Assembly: GCA_016650295.1 (NCBI GenBank)
Contig: JAENWA010000069.1
Location: 1 to 64,000, forward strand
From: Desulfuromonadales bacterium
GTDB lineage: Bacteria; Desulfobacterota; Desulfuromonadia; Geobacterales; Pseudopelobacteraceae
DNA: 64,000 nucleotides
Direction: 5' to 3'
The position numbers were made by a program, and so were the translations under genes. Numbering within the stretch: the stretch's first letter is position 1; every line of letters starts with the position of its first letter. Of the stretch, positions 1-6,874 are shown piece by piece. The notes beneath the pieces are model-generated. The model was not told where the DNA came from and made no database searches. It was given only the letters and a program-made list of their open reading frames with translations.

Positions 1-681
1 ACGGTCGTCATGCGGCGCGACATGGAGTATTTCCTGATCCTGTACGCCGTCGCCATCACCGCCTCGTTCCTGGGAGGGCATCCGGTCATCAAGACCTTTA
101 TTGCTTTGGCGCTTGTCCTGACCTACGGCAGCTATGTGTTTAAAACACTGAAATGCGAGGGAGATGCCTGCCATGAGGTGGAGGAATCGGATCTGGAACC
201 TTGCTACTTCGCCCCCAAGTCCCACGACCCGCAGATGTGGATCATCGGCTTGCAGGTACTCAGCTCCCTGCTGCTGATCGTGTGGGGTTCCTATATCTTC
301 GTGGAGAAGGTCCAGATCATCTCGGTCCAGATGGGCATATCACCCTTCATCCTGGCCATGATCATTGCGCCGATTGCAACGGAACTGCCCGAGAAATTCA
401 ACAGCGTGATCTGGATCAACAAAGGCAAGGACACCCTGGCCATCGGCAATGTTACCGGCGCCATGGTTTTCCAGGGATCGATGATCACCGCCATCGGCAT
501 CCTGATGACCGACTGGCAGCTCAATACGGCCGCCCTTTTGACCGTGGCCCTGACCTTCGCCTCGGTCGGCATGGCCTACCTGCAAATACGGATTAAAAAA
601 CATCTGACGCCGGGGACACTGCTGGCGGGGGGGATTTTCTACTTCGCGTTTCTGGTGCTGATCTTTATGGGGAAGATCTGA
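1..681 (+). CDS. Na+/Ca2+ exchanger-family membrane protein, C-terminal part (5' end outside window)
   Basis: Inner-membrane cation antiporter of the CaCA type, probably exchanging Ca2+ for Na+ or H+. The frame is already open at base 1, so the true start lies upstream; the Met at base 10 is probably internal. Several hydrophobic segments are visible, and the stretch PIATELPEKFNSVIW followed by GNVTGAMVFQGS is the alpha-repeat that forms the ion pathway, with the acidic ELPE in the expected place. A Cys/Glu-rich cytoplasmic loop lies near the start. The gene ends with TGA and a terminator follows about 210 bases downstream. Family call firm, substrate inferred. Confidence 0.75.
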   Translation, partial: TVVMRRDMEYFLILYAVAITASFLGGHPVIKTFIALALVLTYGSYVFKTLKCEGDACHEVEESDLEPCYFAPKSHDPQMWIIGLQVLSSLLLIVWGSYIFVEKVQIISVQMGISPFILAMIIAPIATELPEKFNSVIWINKGKDTLAIGNVTGAMVFQGSMITAIGILMTDWQLNTAALLTVALTFASVGMAYLQIRIKKHLTPGTLLAGGIFYFAFLVLIFMGKI

Positions 682-894
682 TCCCCTGCCTTAGCTACTT
701 CGTGCGGCCACACATTTTCGCCAACCCGCCTGTTCCGCAAACTCCTGTCGTTTCCTTTAATCATGACGTGTTGATTGACTTTAATGCGGTAATAGTTTAC
801 TAACTCTTCGTACCTTTGGAGGTTTTTGAATACTGTACTGATATTTAATGAGGGCGAAATGACAGCCTGTTTCCAACATCATAAAGATTAACAA

Positions 895-938
895 AAGCCG
901 CTGTAATCAGTTTTCTGCTGATTCAGCGGCTTTTTTTG
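895..938 (+). terminator. Rho-independent terminator
   Basis: Stem AAGCCGCTG / CAGCGGCTT, extended inward by AATCAG / CTGATT around a TTTTCTG-type loop with one bulged base, followed by seven T. It lies downstream of the exchanger gene with no gene between, though about 210 bases away. Confidence 0.75.
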
Positions 939-1004
939 TAAAAACCAATTATCTCTCACGAAGGCACGAAGACACGGAGAAATGACTGAAAGCATTTTGA
1001 CACC

Positions 1005-1103
1005 TGTACTGTTATAAATAAACCAGTTAAAGCAGATTCCAGCATGCCGGAATTTTGATGTTTTCAGCGTTTTGGTTGGATGGAAACAGAAATGGTAACA
1101 ACG
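1005..1103 (+). repeat. Direct repeat copy A flanking a toxin-antitoxin module
   Basis: Aligns over about 99 bases with 2201-2299; shared blocks include GTTATAAA, GCCGGAATTTTG, TTTTCAGCGTT and a GAAACAG/GAAAACAG block followed by TGGTAA. By eye about 70% identity with one single-base gap. The two copies bracket the toxin-antitoxin pair. Confidence 0.6.
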
Positions 1104-1182
1104 TAGGTCGGGTTAGCAAAGCGTAACCCGACGATTGTAAACCATGTCGGGCTACTCGATGAAGCCACTAACTCGACCTACG
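1102..1182. repeat. Nested inverted repeat, CGTAGGTCG type
   Basis: Outer arms CGTAGGTCG (1102-1110) and CGACCTACG (1174-1182) enclose an inner hairpin GTCGGGTTA (1107-1115) / TAACCCGAC (1124-1132). The phrase resembles widespread dispersed intergenic repeats of environmental proteobacteria. No coding content. Confidence 0.7.
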
Positions 1183-1299
1183 GAGCTGGGATGTCCTTTT
1201 TTTTCTTTTTTCCTCGGAGGACGACGCTATTTGTTATCTGGATATTGTTATTGAACTATGGTTCTTGGTGCTATATTATTGAATTAGTCAGGGGCGATA

Positions 1300-1683
1300 T
1301 TGAGGGTTTTTAAAACAAAATGGTTTGCCCGGTTTGCACGGCGAGAGGGTCTTGCTGACAGCAAGCTTGTCGAGACGATAAAAGAAATCGAAAGCGGACT
1401 AATTGAAGCTGACTATGGCGGCGGTTTGGTTAAAAAACGTGTCGCTCGGGATGGTGGCGGCAAGAGTGGCGGTTATAGAAGCATAATCGCGTACCGTTCA
1501 ATGAGTCGATGCATTTTCATGTTTTGTTTCGCCAAAAACGATAAGGAAAACCTGGATAAGAACGAGGTCGTGGCATATAAAAACGCGGCAGCCATATATC
1601 TCGGATTCAGCGATATGGAGATTACTGCAGCAGTGGAAAAGAGAGAAATGGAGGAGGTTGAATACCATGACGAAACAGTATAA
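1300..1683 (+). CDS. RelE/HigB-2-type toxin
   Basis: Predicted toxin of a type II toxin-antitoxin system, 127 aa, RelE/ParE fold, probably a ribosome-dependent mRNA interferase. It opens with FKTKWFARFARREGL and has the family block LVKKRVARDGGGKSGGYR followed by CIFMFCFAKNDKENL, typical of COG4737-like toxins. The start is TTG at 1300 with GGGGC five bases upstream; no in-frame ATG precedes the conserved N-terminus. It overlaps the antitoxin by 17 bases. Toxin-first order matches HigBA-type modules, where the pair represses its own promoter. Family call strong; target not visible. Confidence 0.85.
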   Translation: MRVFKTKWFARFARREGLADSKLVETIKEIESGLIEADYGGGLVKKRVARDGGGKSGGYRSIIAYRSMSRCIFMFCFAKNDKENLDKNEVVAYKNAAAIYLGFSDMEITAAVEKREMEEVEYHDETV

Positions 1684-1984
1684 AAGCAAGGCGCTGGCAG
1701 CGCTTCATGAATCCATACAGGGGTTACACGACATCGGACTTGTGGATACAACAACAATGCGCAAGTTTGATGATTCCTGTCTTACTCCGATTGAGTCCAT
1801 GACGCCGGATGAAATTGCTAAGATGCGAAACAACGCGGGTGTCAGTCAAAATGTCTTTGCGCACTACCTGAATGTATCGGTCGGTTCGGTGAGTAAGTGG
1901 GAGCGAGGTGAAAAGAATCCCAGTGGCCCGGCGTTGAAACTGCTCTCACTAGTAAAACGCAAAGGGCTGGAAGCGATAGCCTGA
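1667..1984 (+). CDS. HigA-2-type antitoxin, helix-turn-helix regulator
   Basis: Antitoxin partner of the upstream RelE/HigB-like toxin and probable autorepressor, 105 aa. The C-terminal half is a Cro/C1-type helix-turn-helix: MTPDEIAKMRNNAGVSQ, then VFAHYLNVSVGSVSKWERGE, the usual recognition-helix context. ATG at 1667 is chosen over the in-frame TTG at 1658 because GAGGAGG ends nine bases upstream of the ATG. The toxin overlap implies translational coupling. The module lies between two copies of a roughly 99-bp repeat. Confidence 0.85.
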   Translation: MTKQYKSKALAALHESIQGLHDIGLVDTTTMRKFDDSCLTPIESMTPDEIAKMRNNAGVSQNVFAHYLNVSVGSVSKWERGEKNPSGPALKLLSLVKRKGLEAIA

Positions 1985-2200
1985 TAGTTTAGTCTCACGG
2001 CGTAGAGGATGACGCCAAATTGAGCGCCGAACAAGCATTGCGCCTTTACAGAAGGAATGCGAGGAATTACTGGCGATTTTCACCACAATTGCAAAAAAGT
2101 GCAAAAGTACTGGAAAAGCGTGAAAGATTGAAGGGTTGTTTCATACCTCATCCTTCATCCTTCATAATTGTCTTTAAAATATTTGGGCTGTTTTTAGAGG

Positions 2201-2299
2201 TGAATTGTTATAAACGGATAGTTAGATCAAAATTCCGGCCGGCCGGAATTTTGGGTTTTTCAGCGTTCCGGCGGGGTGAAAACAGGGGTGGTAAGCGTG
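2201..2299 (+). repeat. Direct repeat copy B flanking a toxin-antitoxin module, with 26-bp palindrome
   Basis: Second copy of the repeat at 1005-1103. Within it 2228-2253 is a perfect palindrome with 13-base arms, CAAAATTCCGGCC and its exact complement, where copy A has a shorter imperfect version (CCAGCATGCCGGAATTTTG). Confidence 0.6.
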
Positions 2300-2347
2300 G
2301 GGTAAAGGATGAGTTTCATAATCCATAATTCACACTTCATAATTTCA

Positions 2348-2520
2348 GATTCACGGGAGAAGGGTGAACGGTACGGGGTGGTTGAATAAAATTGACACCG
2401 AATTGAGAATTGTCCCCCGAATTACGTCCATACTTTTGATTCACGGGAGAAGGGTGAGCGGTTTGGGGTGGTTGAAATTGATTGGTTTAGAATTAAGTAT
2501 GGTGTCCCCCAAATTACCCT
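2348..2520 (+). repeat. Two direct repeats, 90-bp spacing
   Basis: Units start at 2348 and 2438 with GATTCACGGGAGAAGGGTGA, then CGGT, GGGGTGGTTGAA, a variable middle, and end in GTCCCCCGAATTAC and GTCCCCCAAATTAC. The ends resemble, in reverse orientation, the GGGGACAGTATATTTAA sequence at 6388. Possible small non-autonomous element or remnant element ends. Confidence 0.6.
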
Positions 2521-2567
2521 CCAGAAACCAAAAAAAGAAAACTCCATAGCTCCGATCAACGGGCTAT

Positions 2568-2655
2568 GCTCAACATCGGGATGGACGCGGATAGACAGAA
2601 CGCGTCGAAAATGCTGACGCGCTCCGTCTGCCGGTCATCCCCTAAAACGTTATGC
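2568..2655 (+). mobile_element. attC-like recombination site, upstream
   Basis: Begins with GCTCAAC (fits RYYYAAC) and ends with GTTATGC (fits GTTRRRY at six of seven positions). Between them is a long imperfect palindrome: GGGATG/CATCCC, CGG/CCG, AGAC/GTCT and CGCGTC/GACGCG around a nine-base loop, with unpaired bases as in integron attC sites. Called from architecture only; no integron integrase is in the window. Confidence 0.4.
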
Positions 2656-2716
2656 CCGTAAAACAAGAAAAATCTTATGTCCCGGGGTAATACCCATAAA
2701 TAAAACTGAGGTAAGA

Positions 2717-3763
2717 ATGAGCGAAGAAACTACTCGAAATATAATTATCGATGCATTAGTAGTTTTTGTAGACGCCCGCGGATTTACTTCTTGGTCAGAG
2801 AATACGGATGTTTTTGCATTTATTGATGAGTTTGGGATCCGTTTTCAAGAACTATTGACCAATACCTTCTCGTCATGGTCTATTAAGCATCTTGGCGATG
2901 GTGCAATGCTTGTCTTGGAAATAAAAGAGAAAACCACAGAAAAACTACTAAAGAGACTTCTTTTGGATACAATAAAAAATATACAAGATACCGAAAAACA
3001 ATTTAAATCATTATGCAAAGAATTGTCAGTTCAATATGGGAGTAGAATTCCATTACGTCTTGGTTGGGGTATTACGAAAGGACACATTAAACGTGCAGGT
3101 GAGGATTTTATTGGTTCAGATATTAACAAGAGTTCCCGACTTTGCAGTATAGCTCGACCTTATGGAGTAGTAATTGATAAAGATGATTTTCCTGTTTTAC
3201 CAAATTTCCCAAAAACGGTAGATATTTCACTATACGAACAAATACGTAAATTGAACGGAATTCCACACGATATACATGTTTGGGTTACAAAAGAAATTGC
3301 AACTCAATTTATTACCAGGGAACATTTACGTGAAGCACCGGAAGTACATGTTGCGGGATTATGCATAAAAAAAGAGAATAATCTTATCTATTGTTTAATC
3401 TCAAAGAGATCACCATCAAGGCAACTATTTCCGAATTTATATGAAGGATGCGGAGGTCAACTTACAAGAAATGAACTATTTACAACCGGTGTAAAACGAC
3501 ATTACCAATTAGAACTAAACCTTGAAGTTGAAGTACAAGAGGCAATCCATAAATTTTATTATATTCAGCAGCCAAATGAGCCAACAATACCAGGATTAAG
3601 TTTTCTATGTCTTTATAAATCAGGAAAAGAACATTCTGAAAACCATACAGAAGTAAAGTGGGTAACTGAAGCAGAACTCAAAAGTATGCCAGAAGAACTA
3701 TTCATTAAAGGCTTAAAAGATGAGTTTCTTGAGCTTCTATCCGTTTACAAGCAAACCTGCTGA
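2717..3763 (+). CDS. Class III nucleotidyl cyclase-Nudix fusion protein, function unknown
   Basis: 348 aa, apparently cytosolic with no signal peptide or membrane segment. Residues about 10-160 form a class III cyclase domain: FVDARGFT gives metal-binding Asp19, KHLGDGAM gives Lys57 and Asp61, and INKSSRL supplies the transition-state Asn137 and Arg141. All expected catalytic positions are present, so cyclic-nucleotide synthesis is plausible. Residues about 209-340 resemble a Nudix domain, but the Nudix box around 247-267 is degenerate: it keeps Gly247, Glu253, Arg261 and Glu266 and loses other acidic positions, so it may bind rather than hydrolyse nucleotides. Start ATG at 2717 with GAGGTAAG upstream. 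The gene is AT-rich compared with the core genes and lies between two attC-like sites beside an R-M system, which suggests transfer and perhaps a defence or signalling role (inference). Confidence 0.7.
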   Translation: MSEETTRNIIIDALVVFVDARGFTSWSENTDVFAFIDEFGIRFQELLTNTFSSWSIKHLGDGAMLVLEIKEKTTEKLLKRLLLDTIKNIQDTEKQFKSLCKELSVQYGSRIPLRLGWGITKGHIKRAGEDFIGSDINKSSRLCSIARPYGVVIDKDDFPVLPNFPKTVDISLYEQIRKLNGIPHDIHVWVTKEIATQFITREHLREAPEVHVAGLCIKKENNLIYCLISKRSPSRQLFPNLYEGCGGQLTRNELFTTGVKRHYQLELNLEVEVQEAIHKFYYIQQPNEPTIPGLSFLCLYKSGKEHSENHTEVKWVTEAELKSMPEELFIKGLKDEFLELLSVYKQTC

Positions 3764-3773
3764 TACATGCAAG

Positions 3774-3825
3774 ACATAACAAACGGCGACAAACGGTCAA
3801 GTCGCTGCGCCTTTCACCGTTATAC
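3774..3825 (+). mobile_element. attC-like recombination site, downstream
   Basis: ACATAAC, then a short imperfect palindrome containing GGCGAC and GTCGC plus CGCC, then GTTATAC. If the cassette runs from 2650 to 3819, joining its ends would restore GTTATGC, complementary to ACATAAC at six of seven positions, which is what an integron cassette predicts. Structure-based call. Confidence 0.4.
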
Positions 3826-3866
3826 AAAGAATAAAAGAAAGACCAAAAACCGCAAAAGGAGATTCT

Positions 3867-4115
3867 ATGTCTTGCGTCATTCCAGGTTGTAACAATCCCG
3901 CGCCCCACAATCTTAGTGTCCGACTTCGTAGGCCTGATACCACCGCTATTTGGGCACCAAATACAGAAGCTTTTCTCTGTGATACACATGCAGCACAAGG
4001 ATTGAGCATAACAATAATTCTTGAGCCAACAACTACTAGACAAATAGAAACAAAAATTTGTGGCATTACGCCGCCGACCCCCAACAGAATCACACCAATC
4101 ACTAACACGCCTTAA
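3867..4115 (+). CDS. Small zinc-finger-like protein, unknown function
   Basis: 82 aa. The N-terminal half has CVIPGC, then a conserved-looking core RLRRPDTTAIWAPNT, then FLCDTHA; the Cys-x4-Cys and Cys-x2-His pairs suggest a small zinc-binding treble-clef or ribbon fold. The Thr/Pro/Ile-rich tail looks disordered. AAAGGAG lies just upstream of the ATG. It precedes a methyltransferase-endonuclease pair by 87 bases. Similar small proteins occur in mobile DNA as far as I recall; a role in controlling or assisting the R-M genes is only a guess. Confidence 0.55.
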   Translation: MSCVIPGCNNPAPHNLSVRLRRPDTTAIWAPNTEAFLCDTHAAQGLSITIILEPTTTRQIETKICGITPPTPNRITPITNTP

Positions 4116-4202
4116 TCTTATAAAATCGTCCAATAAAGTCGGTACAGATTTTTCCTGATAAATGATATATAGTCATTCCATCATGGTTTTAGGGAGGAAT
4201 GA

Positions 4203-5120
4203 ATGATTGCAGTCACTGCAAAAACAATATTGGGAGATTGCCGGGAAGCATTACAAGAGCTAAGTGACAACTCCGTTGATTTGATTTTCACATCACCGCC
4301 TTATGCAGATCAACGGTCACAGACCTATGGCGGTATCAAGCCTGACCAATACGTTGACTGGTTTATGCCGATCGGCGTCGAATTGTTTCGAGTACTCAAG
4401 CCGGATGGAACCTTTGTCCTCAACATCAAAGAAAAAGCGCAAAATGGAGAACGGCATACTTACGTTCTTGAACTGATTCTAGCCATGAGAAAGATAGGCT
4501 GGCTCTGGACTGAAGAGATGATTTGGCACAAGAAAAATTGTTATCCGGGAAAATGGCCTAACCGTTTCAGGGATTCATGGGAACGACTACTGCAATTCAA
4601 TAAATCTCGGCACTTCAACATGTACCAAGAAGAGGTTATGGTTCCTATGGGAAGCTGGGCAGAGAAAAGGCTACAGAACCTGAGTGAAACTGATAAAATC
4701 CGTGACAATTCAAAAGTCGGCAGCGGATTCGGAAAAAACATTTCAAACTGGATAGGAAAAGAAAAAGCGTATCCTACCAATGTTCTGCAACTTGCAACAG
4801 AATGTTCAAACAAGAGCCACAGCGCGGCATTTCCGGAGTCTTTGCCTGAGTGGTTCATCAAACTTTTTACCAAAGAAGGTAATACAGTGCTTGATCCATT
4901 CATGGGGTCAGGTACTACTCTCAAGGTTGCACAGCGAATGAAAAGAAATTCTGTCGGCATAGATATTCTTCCGCAGTATTACGACATGGTAAATGAAGCA
5001 ATCAAACCTACTGAATGTTATCTTTTTGAAAAGAGGGAAGAATATGCCGCCGATCACAAAAAGCGAAGTAGCAAAGTACGTAAAGGAAAACATAGCGAGC
5101 TTCCACAACAAGCGCATTGA
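4203..5120 (+). CDS. Type II DNA methyltransferase (N4-cytosine/N6-adenine, beta class order)
   Basis: 305 aa SAM-dependent DNA amino-methyltransferase protecting host DNA from the overlapping endonuclease. The catalytic motif IV TSPPY is at residues 30-34 and the SAM-binding motif I DPFMGSGTT is near residue 230, so the catalytic block precedes the SAM block. The SPPY form favours N4-cytosine modification, as in PvuII-type enzymes, but N6-adenine is not excluded. Start ATG at 4203 follows AGGGAGG. The 3' end overlaps the endonuclease gene by 77 bases in another frame, so the two are translationally coupled. AT-rich relative to core genes. Confidence 0.88.
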   Translation: MIAVTAKTILGDCREALQELSDNSVDLIFTSPPYADQRSQTYGGIKPDQYVDWFMPIGVELFRVLKPDGTFVLNIKEKAQNGERHTYVLELILAMRKIGWLWTEEMIWHKKNCYPGKWPNRFRDSWERLLQFNKSRHFNMYQEEVMVPMGSWAEKRLQNLSETDKIRDNSKVGSGFGKNISNWIGKEKAYPTNVLQLATECSNKSHSAAFPESLPEWFIKLFTKEGNTVLDPFMGSGTTLKVAQRMKRNSVGIDILPQYYDMVNEAIKPTECYLFEKREEYAADHKKRSSKVRKGKHSELPQQAH

Positions 5121-5778
5121 AAGCATCAATAAAATCAAGCTGGAACAAATATTGAAACGTAAAAACCCTTATTTGTTCAAGGCAAAAAATATCATTGCCG
5201 CCCCCGATCTCATTAAGACACTTCTTGACGCCCATCTTTCTTCACAAGAAGAAACTATCTTCGGTGATTTTCTTGAAGGACTTGCAATCCACATAAACAA
5301 AACCGTTTTCGGTGGCGAAAAATCTGAGGGTGAAGGCATTGACCTGAAATTTATTTTCGATGGTGTCACATATATTGTATCGGTCAAGTCTGGCCCGAAT
5401 TGGGGCAACAGCTCACAAATCAAGAAAATGAAAGACAACTTCAATAAAGCGAAAAGAATTTTGAGAACTTCAAATTCAAAAATGAATATCATTGCAGTTA
5501 ATGGCTGCTGTTACGGAGTTGATAACCAACCAGACAAAGGCGACTATCAAAAGCTGTGCGGACAGAGTTTCTGGGAGTTTATTTCTGGAGATGAATCTCT
5601 GTTTACGCAGATTATTGAGCCACTTGGACATAATGCGCGAGAACGGAACGAAGAGTTTTTAGAGCGTTATGCCCAGATTATTACCAAGTTTACATGCAGC
5701 TTCGCGGAGAAATTCTGCAACGACGGAAAAATTGACTGGGAGCGTCTGGTCATTTTCAATTCCGGGAAGAAGAAATAA
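5044..5778 (+). CDS. PmeII-family type II restriction endonuclease
   Basis: 244 aa endonuclease partnered with the upstream methyltransferase. The segment NPYLFKAKNI followed by LLDAHLSSQEETIFGDFLE is characteristic of PmeII-like enzymes as I recall them. EGIDLKF followed fifteen or so residues later by IVSVKSG fits a D...xVK PD-(D/E)xK-type metal site. ATG at 5044 is chosen over the in-frame ATG at 4993 because GAGGGAAG lies four bases upstream and the family N-terminus begins MPPITKSEV. Recognition sequence cannot be read from the protein. The pair lies in an AT-rich, probably transferred segment. Confidence 0.8.
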   Translation: MPPITKSEVAKYVKENIASFHNKRIESINKIKLEQILKRKNPYLFKAKNIIAAPDLIKTLLDAHLSSQEETIFGDFLEGLAIHINKTVFGGEKSEGEGIDLKFIFDGVTYIVSVKSGPNWGNSSQIKKMKDNFNKAKRILRTSNSKMNIIAVNGCCYGVDNQPDKGDYQKLCGQSFWEFISGDESLFTQIIEPLGHNARERNEEFLERYAQIITKFTCSFAEKFCNDGKIDWERLVIFNSGKKK

Positions 5779-5885
5779 CAGAAATCCCCACCAAGCCTGT
5801 AACTTCCTTTATTGGAAAACCTCTGGGGTCTATCATCGGATTATTGCAGATGACAGCCACCCCTTAAAAAGATAATATCCACTTT

Positions 5886-6056
5886 GACGGGGGTGTGGCT
5901 CTTGGGGTCAGTGGCCTGTTTATTCAGTCTCACTTTAACCTGAAATGCCGCCCCCGTCATCTGCGTCATCCGGCGGGTCTACCGGGATGGTGCCGAAACC
6001 GTGGCTCTGTAAATAGACGAGACCCGAGGATGATACTTCATCTTGTCTAAGGAGCC
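5886..6056 (+). ncRNA. Structured leader of IS110-family element, candidate bridge RNA
   Basis: The 280 bases before the transposase hold no gene but strong structure: GACGGGGGTG (5886-5895) pairs with CGCCCCCGTC (5949-5958), a smaller CGGC/GCCG stem follows, and TAGACGAGA/TCTTGTCTA lies inside GGCTC/GAGCC up to the start codon. IS110 elements are known to encode a bridge RNA in a noncoding end beside the transposase; position and size fit, but identity is inferred. Confidence 0.35.
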
Positions 6057-6059
6057 ATC

Positions 6060-6379
6060 ATGTCAAAGAGTTCTCTCCTTGAGCTTCGCGTAGGTGTCGA
6101 TGTCGGCTGTCATAGCCACAATGTTGCCATTGGACTATCCTCTGGCGAGATACTTGATGAATTCGAAGTTTCACACAATCCGGAAGGTTTTCACCTTTTT
6201 TTCTCACGGATTGAAAATCAACAGCGAAAATACGATTGCCTCGTGGCGGTTGCGATGGAAGGTTTCAATGGTTATGCTCGACCGTTGGACACCCTTGTAA
6301 GAGGACGCAATTACCGGCTTTTCAATGTTAACAATATGAAGCTGGCACGTTTCAAAGAGATATTCCCTGGTGCAGCCAC
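6060..6379 (+). pseudogene. IS110-family transposase, N-terminal fragment
   Basis: The first about 107 residues match the DEDD (RuvC-like) domain of IS110/IS1111 transposases: VGVDVGCHSHNVAIGLSSG with the first catalytic Asp, then CLVAVAMEGFNGYARPLD and LARFKEIFPGAA. Similarity stops there, where intact proteins continue to a KNDAIDA-type motif and a C-terminal Ser domain; the usual length is about 330 residues. The frame runs on to 6470 through unrelated sequence starting at GAATTCTGGGGACAG. The element is truncated and cannot move by itself. Confidence 0.8.
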
Positions 6380-6598
6380 AGAGAATTCTGGGGACAGTAT
6401 ATTTAACTCATGTCAACACTTTCTACGCATTAATTATAAAAACCGACCAGCAGGACCAAATGTCGGTTGATTGGCCGCCATTGCAGCGTCGGCAATTCCT
6501 TCATCTTTCAGCAGCGGGAACGGGTGATACACGTCGTCGGGCCTGGCTCAAATCCCCACCCCTCAAATCACGAGTGAGCTACATCATCCCCCGCAACC
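6380..6598. other. Junk-like junction downstream of truncated transposase
   Basis: Holds the GGGGACAGTATATTTAA motif (from 6388), a minus-strand open stretch of about 35 codons with no start (reading YHPFPLLKDEGIADAAM, perhaps the tail of a lost gene), and one copy of a 30-base direct repeat (6536-6566). No intact gene. Confidence 0.4.
6536..6566 (+). repeat. Direct repeat flanking toxin-antitoxin module 2, left copy
   Basis: GTCGGGCCTGGCTCAAATCC followed by CCACCCCTCAA; matches 7262-7291 except for one extra C. The two copies bracket the minus-strand toxin-antitoxin pair. Confidence 0.75.
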
Positions 6599-6874
6599 TT
6601 ACACGACTCTTATTTCTACTCTTCCGCACACAGCCTCAGCGTACCGTTTCAGCGACCGCAGACTTGGCAACGGATGTCCTGATTCAAGCCTGGCAACAAC
6701 AGACTGAGTGGTTCCCATTCTTCTGGCGACTTCATCCTGGGTCAGATGCGCCTTTTTCCGGGCCTCGATAAGCTGCGCAGCCAAGGCAAATTCATCTTCG
6801 AGCCCTACAAATGCGATCCGGAATTCTTCATCCTTCATCAGATCTTTTTTTACTTCCGACATCTTCCTACCCAT
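6599..6874 (-). CDS. XRE-family antitoxin of toxin-antitoxin module 2
   Basis: 91 aa DNA-binding antitoxin. The helix-turn-helix is explicit: LIEARKKAHLTQDEVARRMG, then TTQSVVARLESG and PLPSLRSLKRYAEA. GTA-class start choice: ATG at 6874 is preferred because AAGGAG lies seven bases upstream; an internal ATG at 6862 has a poorer site. It overlaps the toxin gene by eight bases, giving toxin-antitoxin order as in HigBA modules. It likely neutralises the toxin and represses the shared promoter upstream of 7202. Confidence 0.85.
   Translation of the reverse strand: MGRKMSEVKKDLMKDEEFRIAFVGLEDEFALAAQLIEARKKAHLTQDEVARRMGTTQSVVARLESGHPLPSLRSLKRYAEAVCGRVEIRVV

Larger units (their letters stand above)
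682..1299. other. Intergenic stretch with terminator and two repeat structures
   Basis: No convincing gene. It contains a rho-independent-type hairpin (895-938), one copy of a roughly 99-bp repeat shared with 2201-2299 (copy at 1005-1103), and a nested inverted repeat (1102-1182). It forms the left border of the accessory island. Confidence 0.6.
1985..2716. other. Repeat-rich intergenic stretch
   Basis: Short open frames here show no recognisable protein. Contents in order: a pyrimidine-rich CATCCTT tract near 2148-2165, repeat copy B (2201-2299) containing a perfect 26-bp palindrome, two 90-bp-spaced direct repeats (2348 and 2438) ending in GTCCCCC-type motifs, and an attC-like imperfect palindrome (2568-2655) just upstream of the next gene. 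Confidence 0.6.

Noticed and set aside
2020-2549. Two short plus-strand ORFs (2020-2328, 2364-2549)
   Set aside because: They run through palindromes and direct repeats, have no motif and no convincing ribosome site.
6440-6545. Minus-strand open stretch reading YHPFPLLKDEGIADAAM
   Set aside because: About 35 codons without a start and preceded by a stop; may be the tail of a lost gene, but too little to call.
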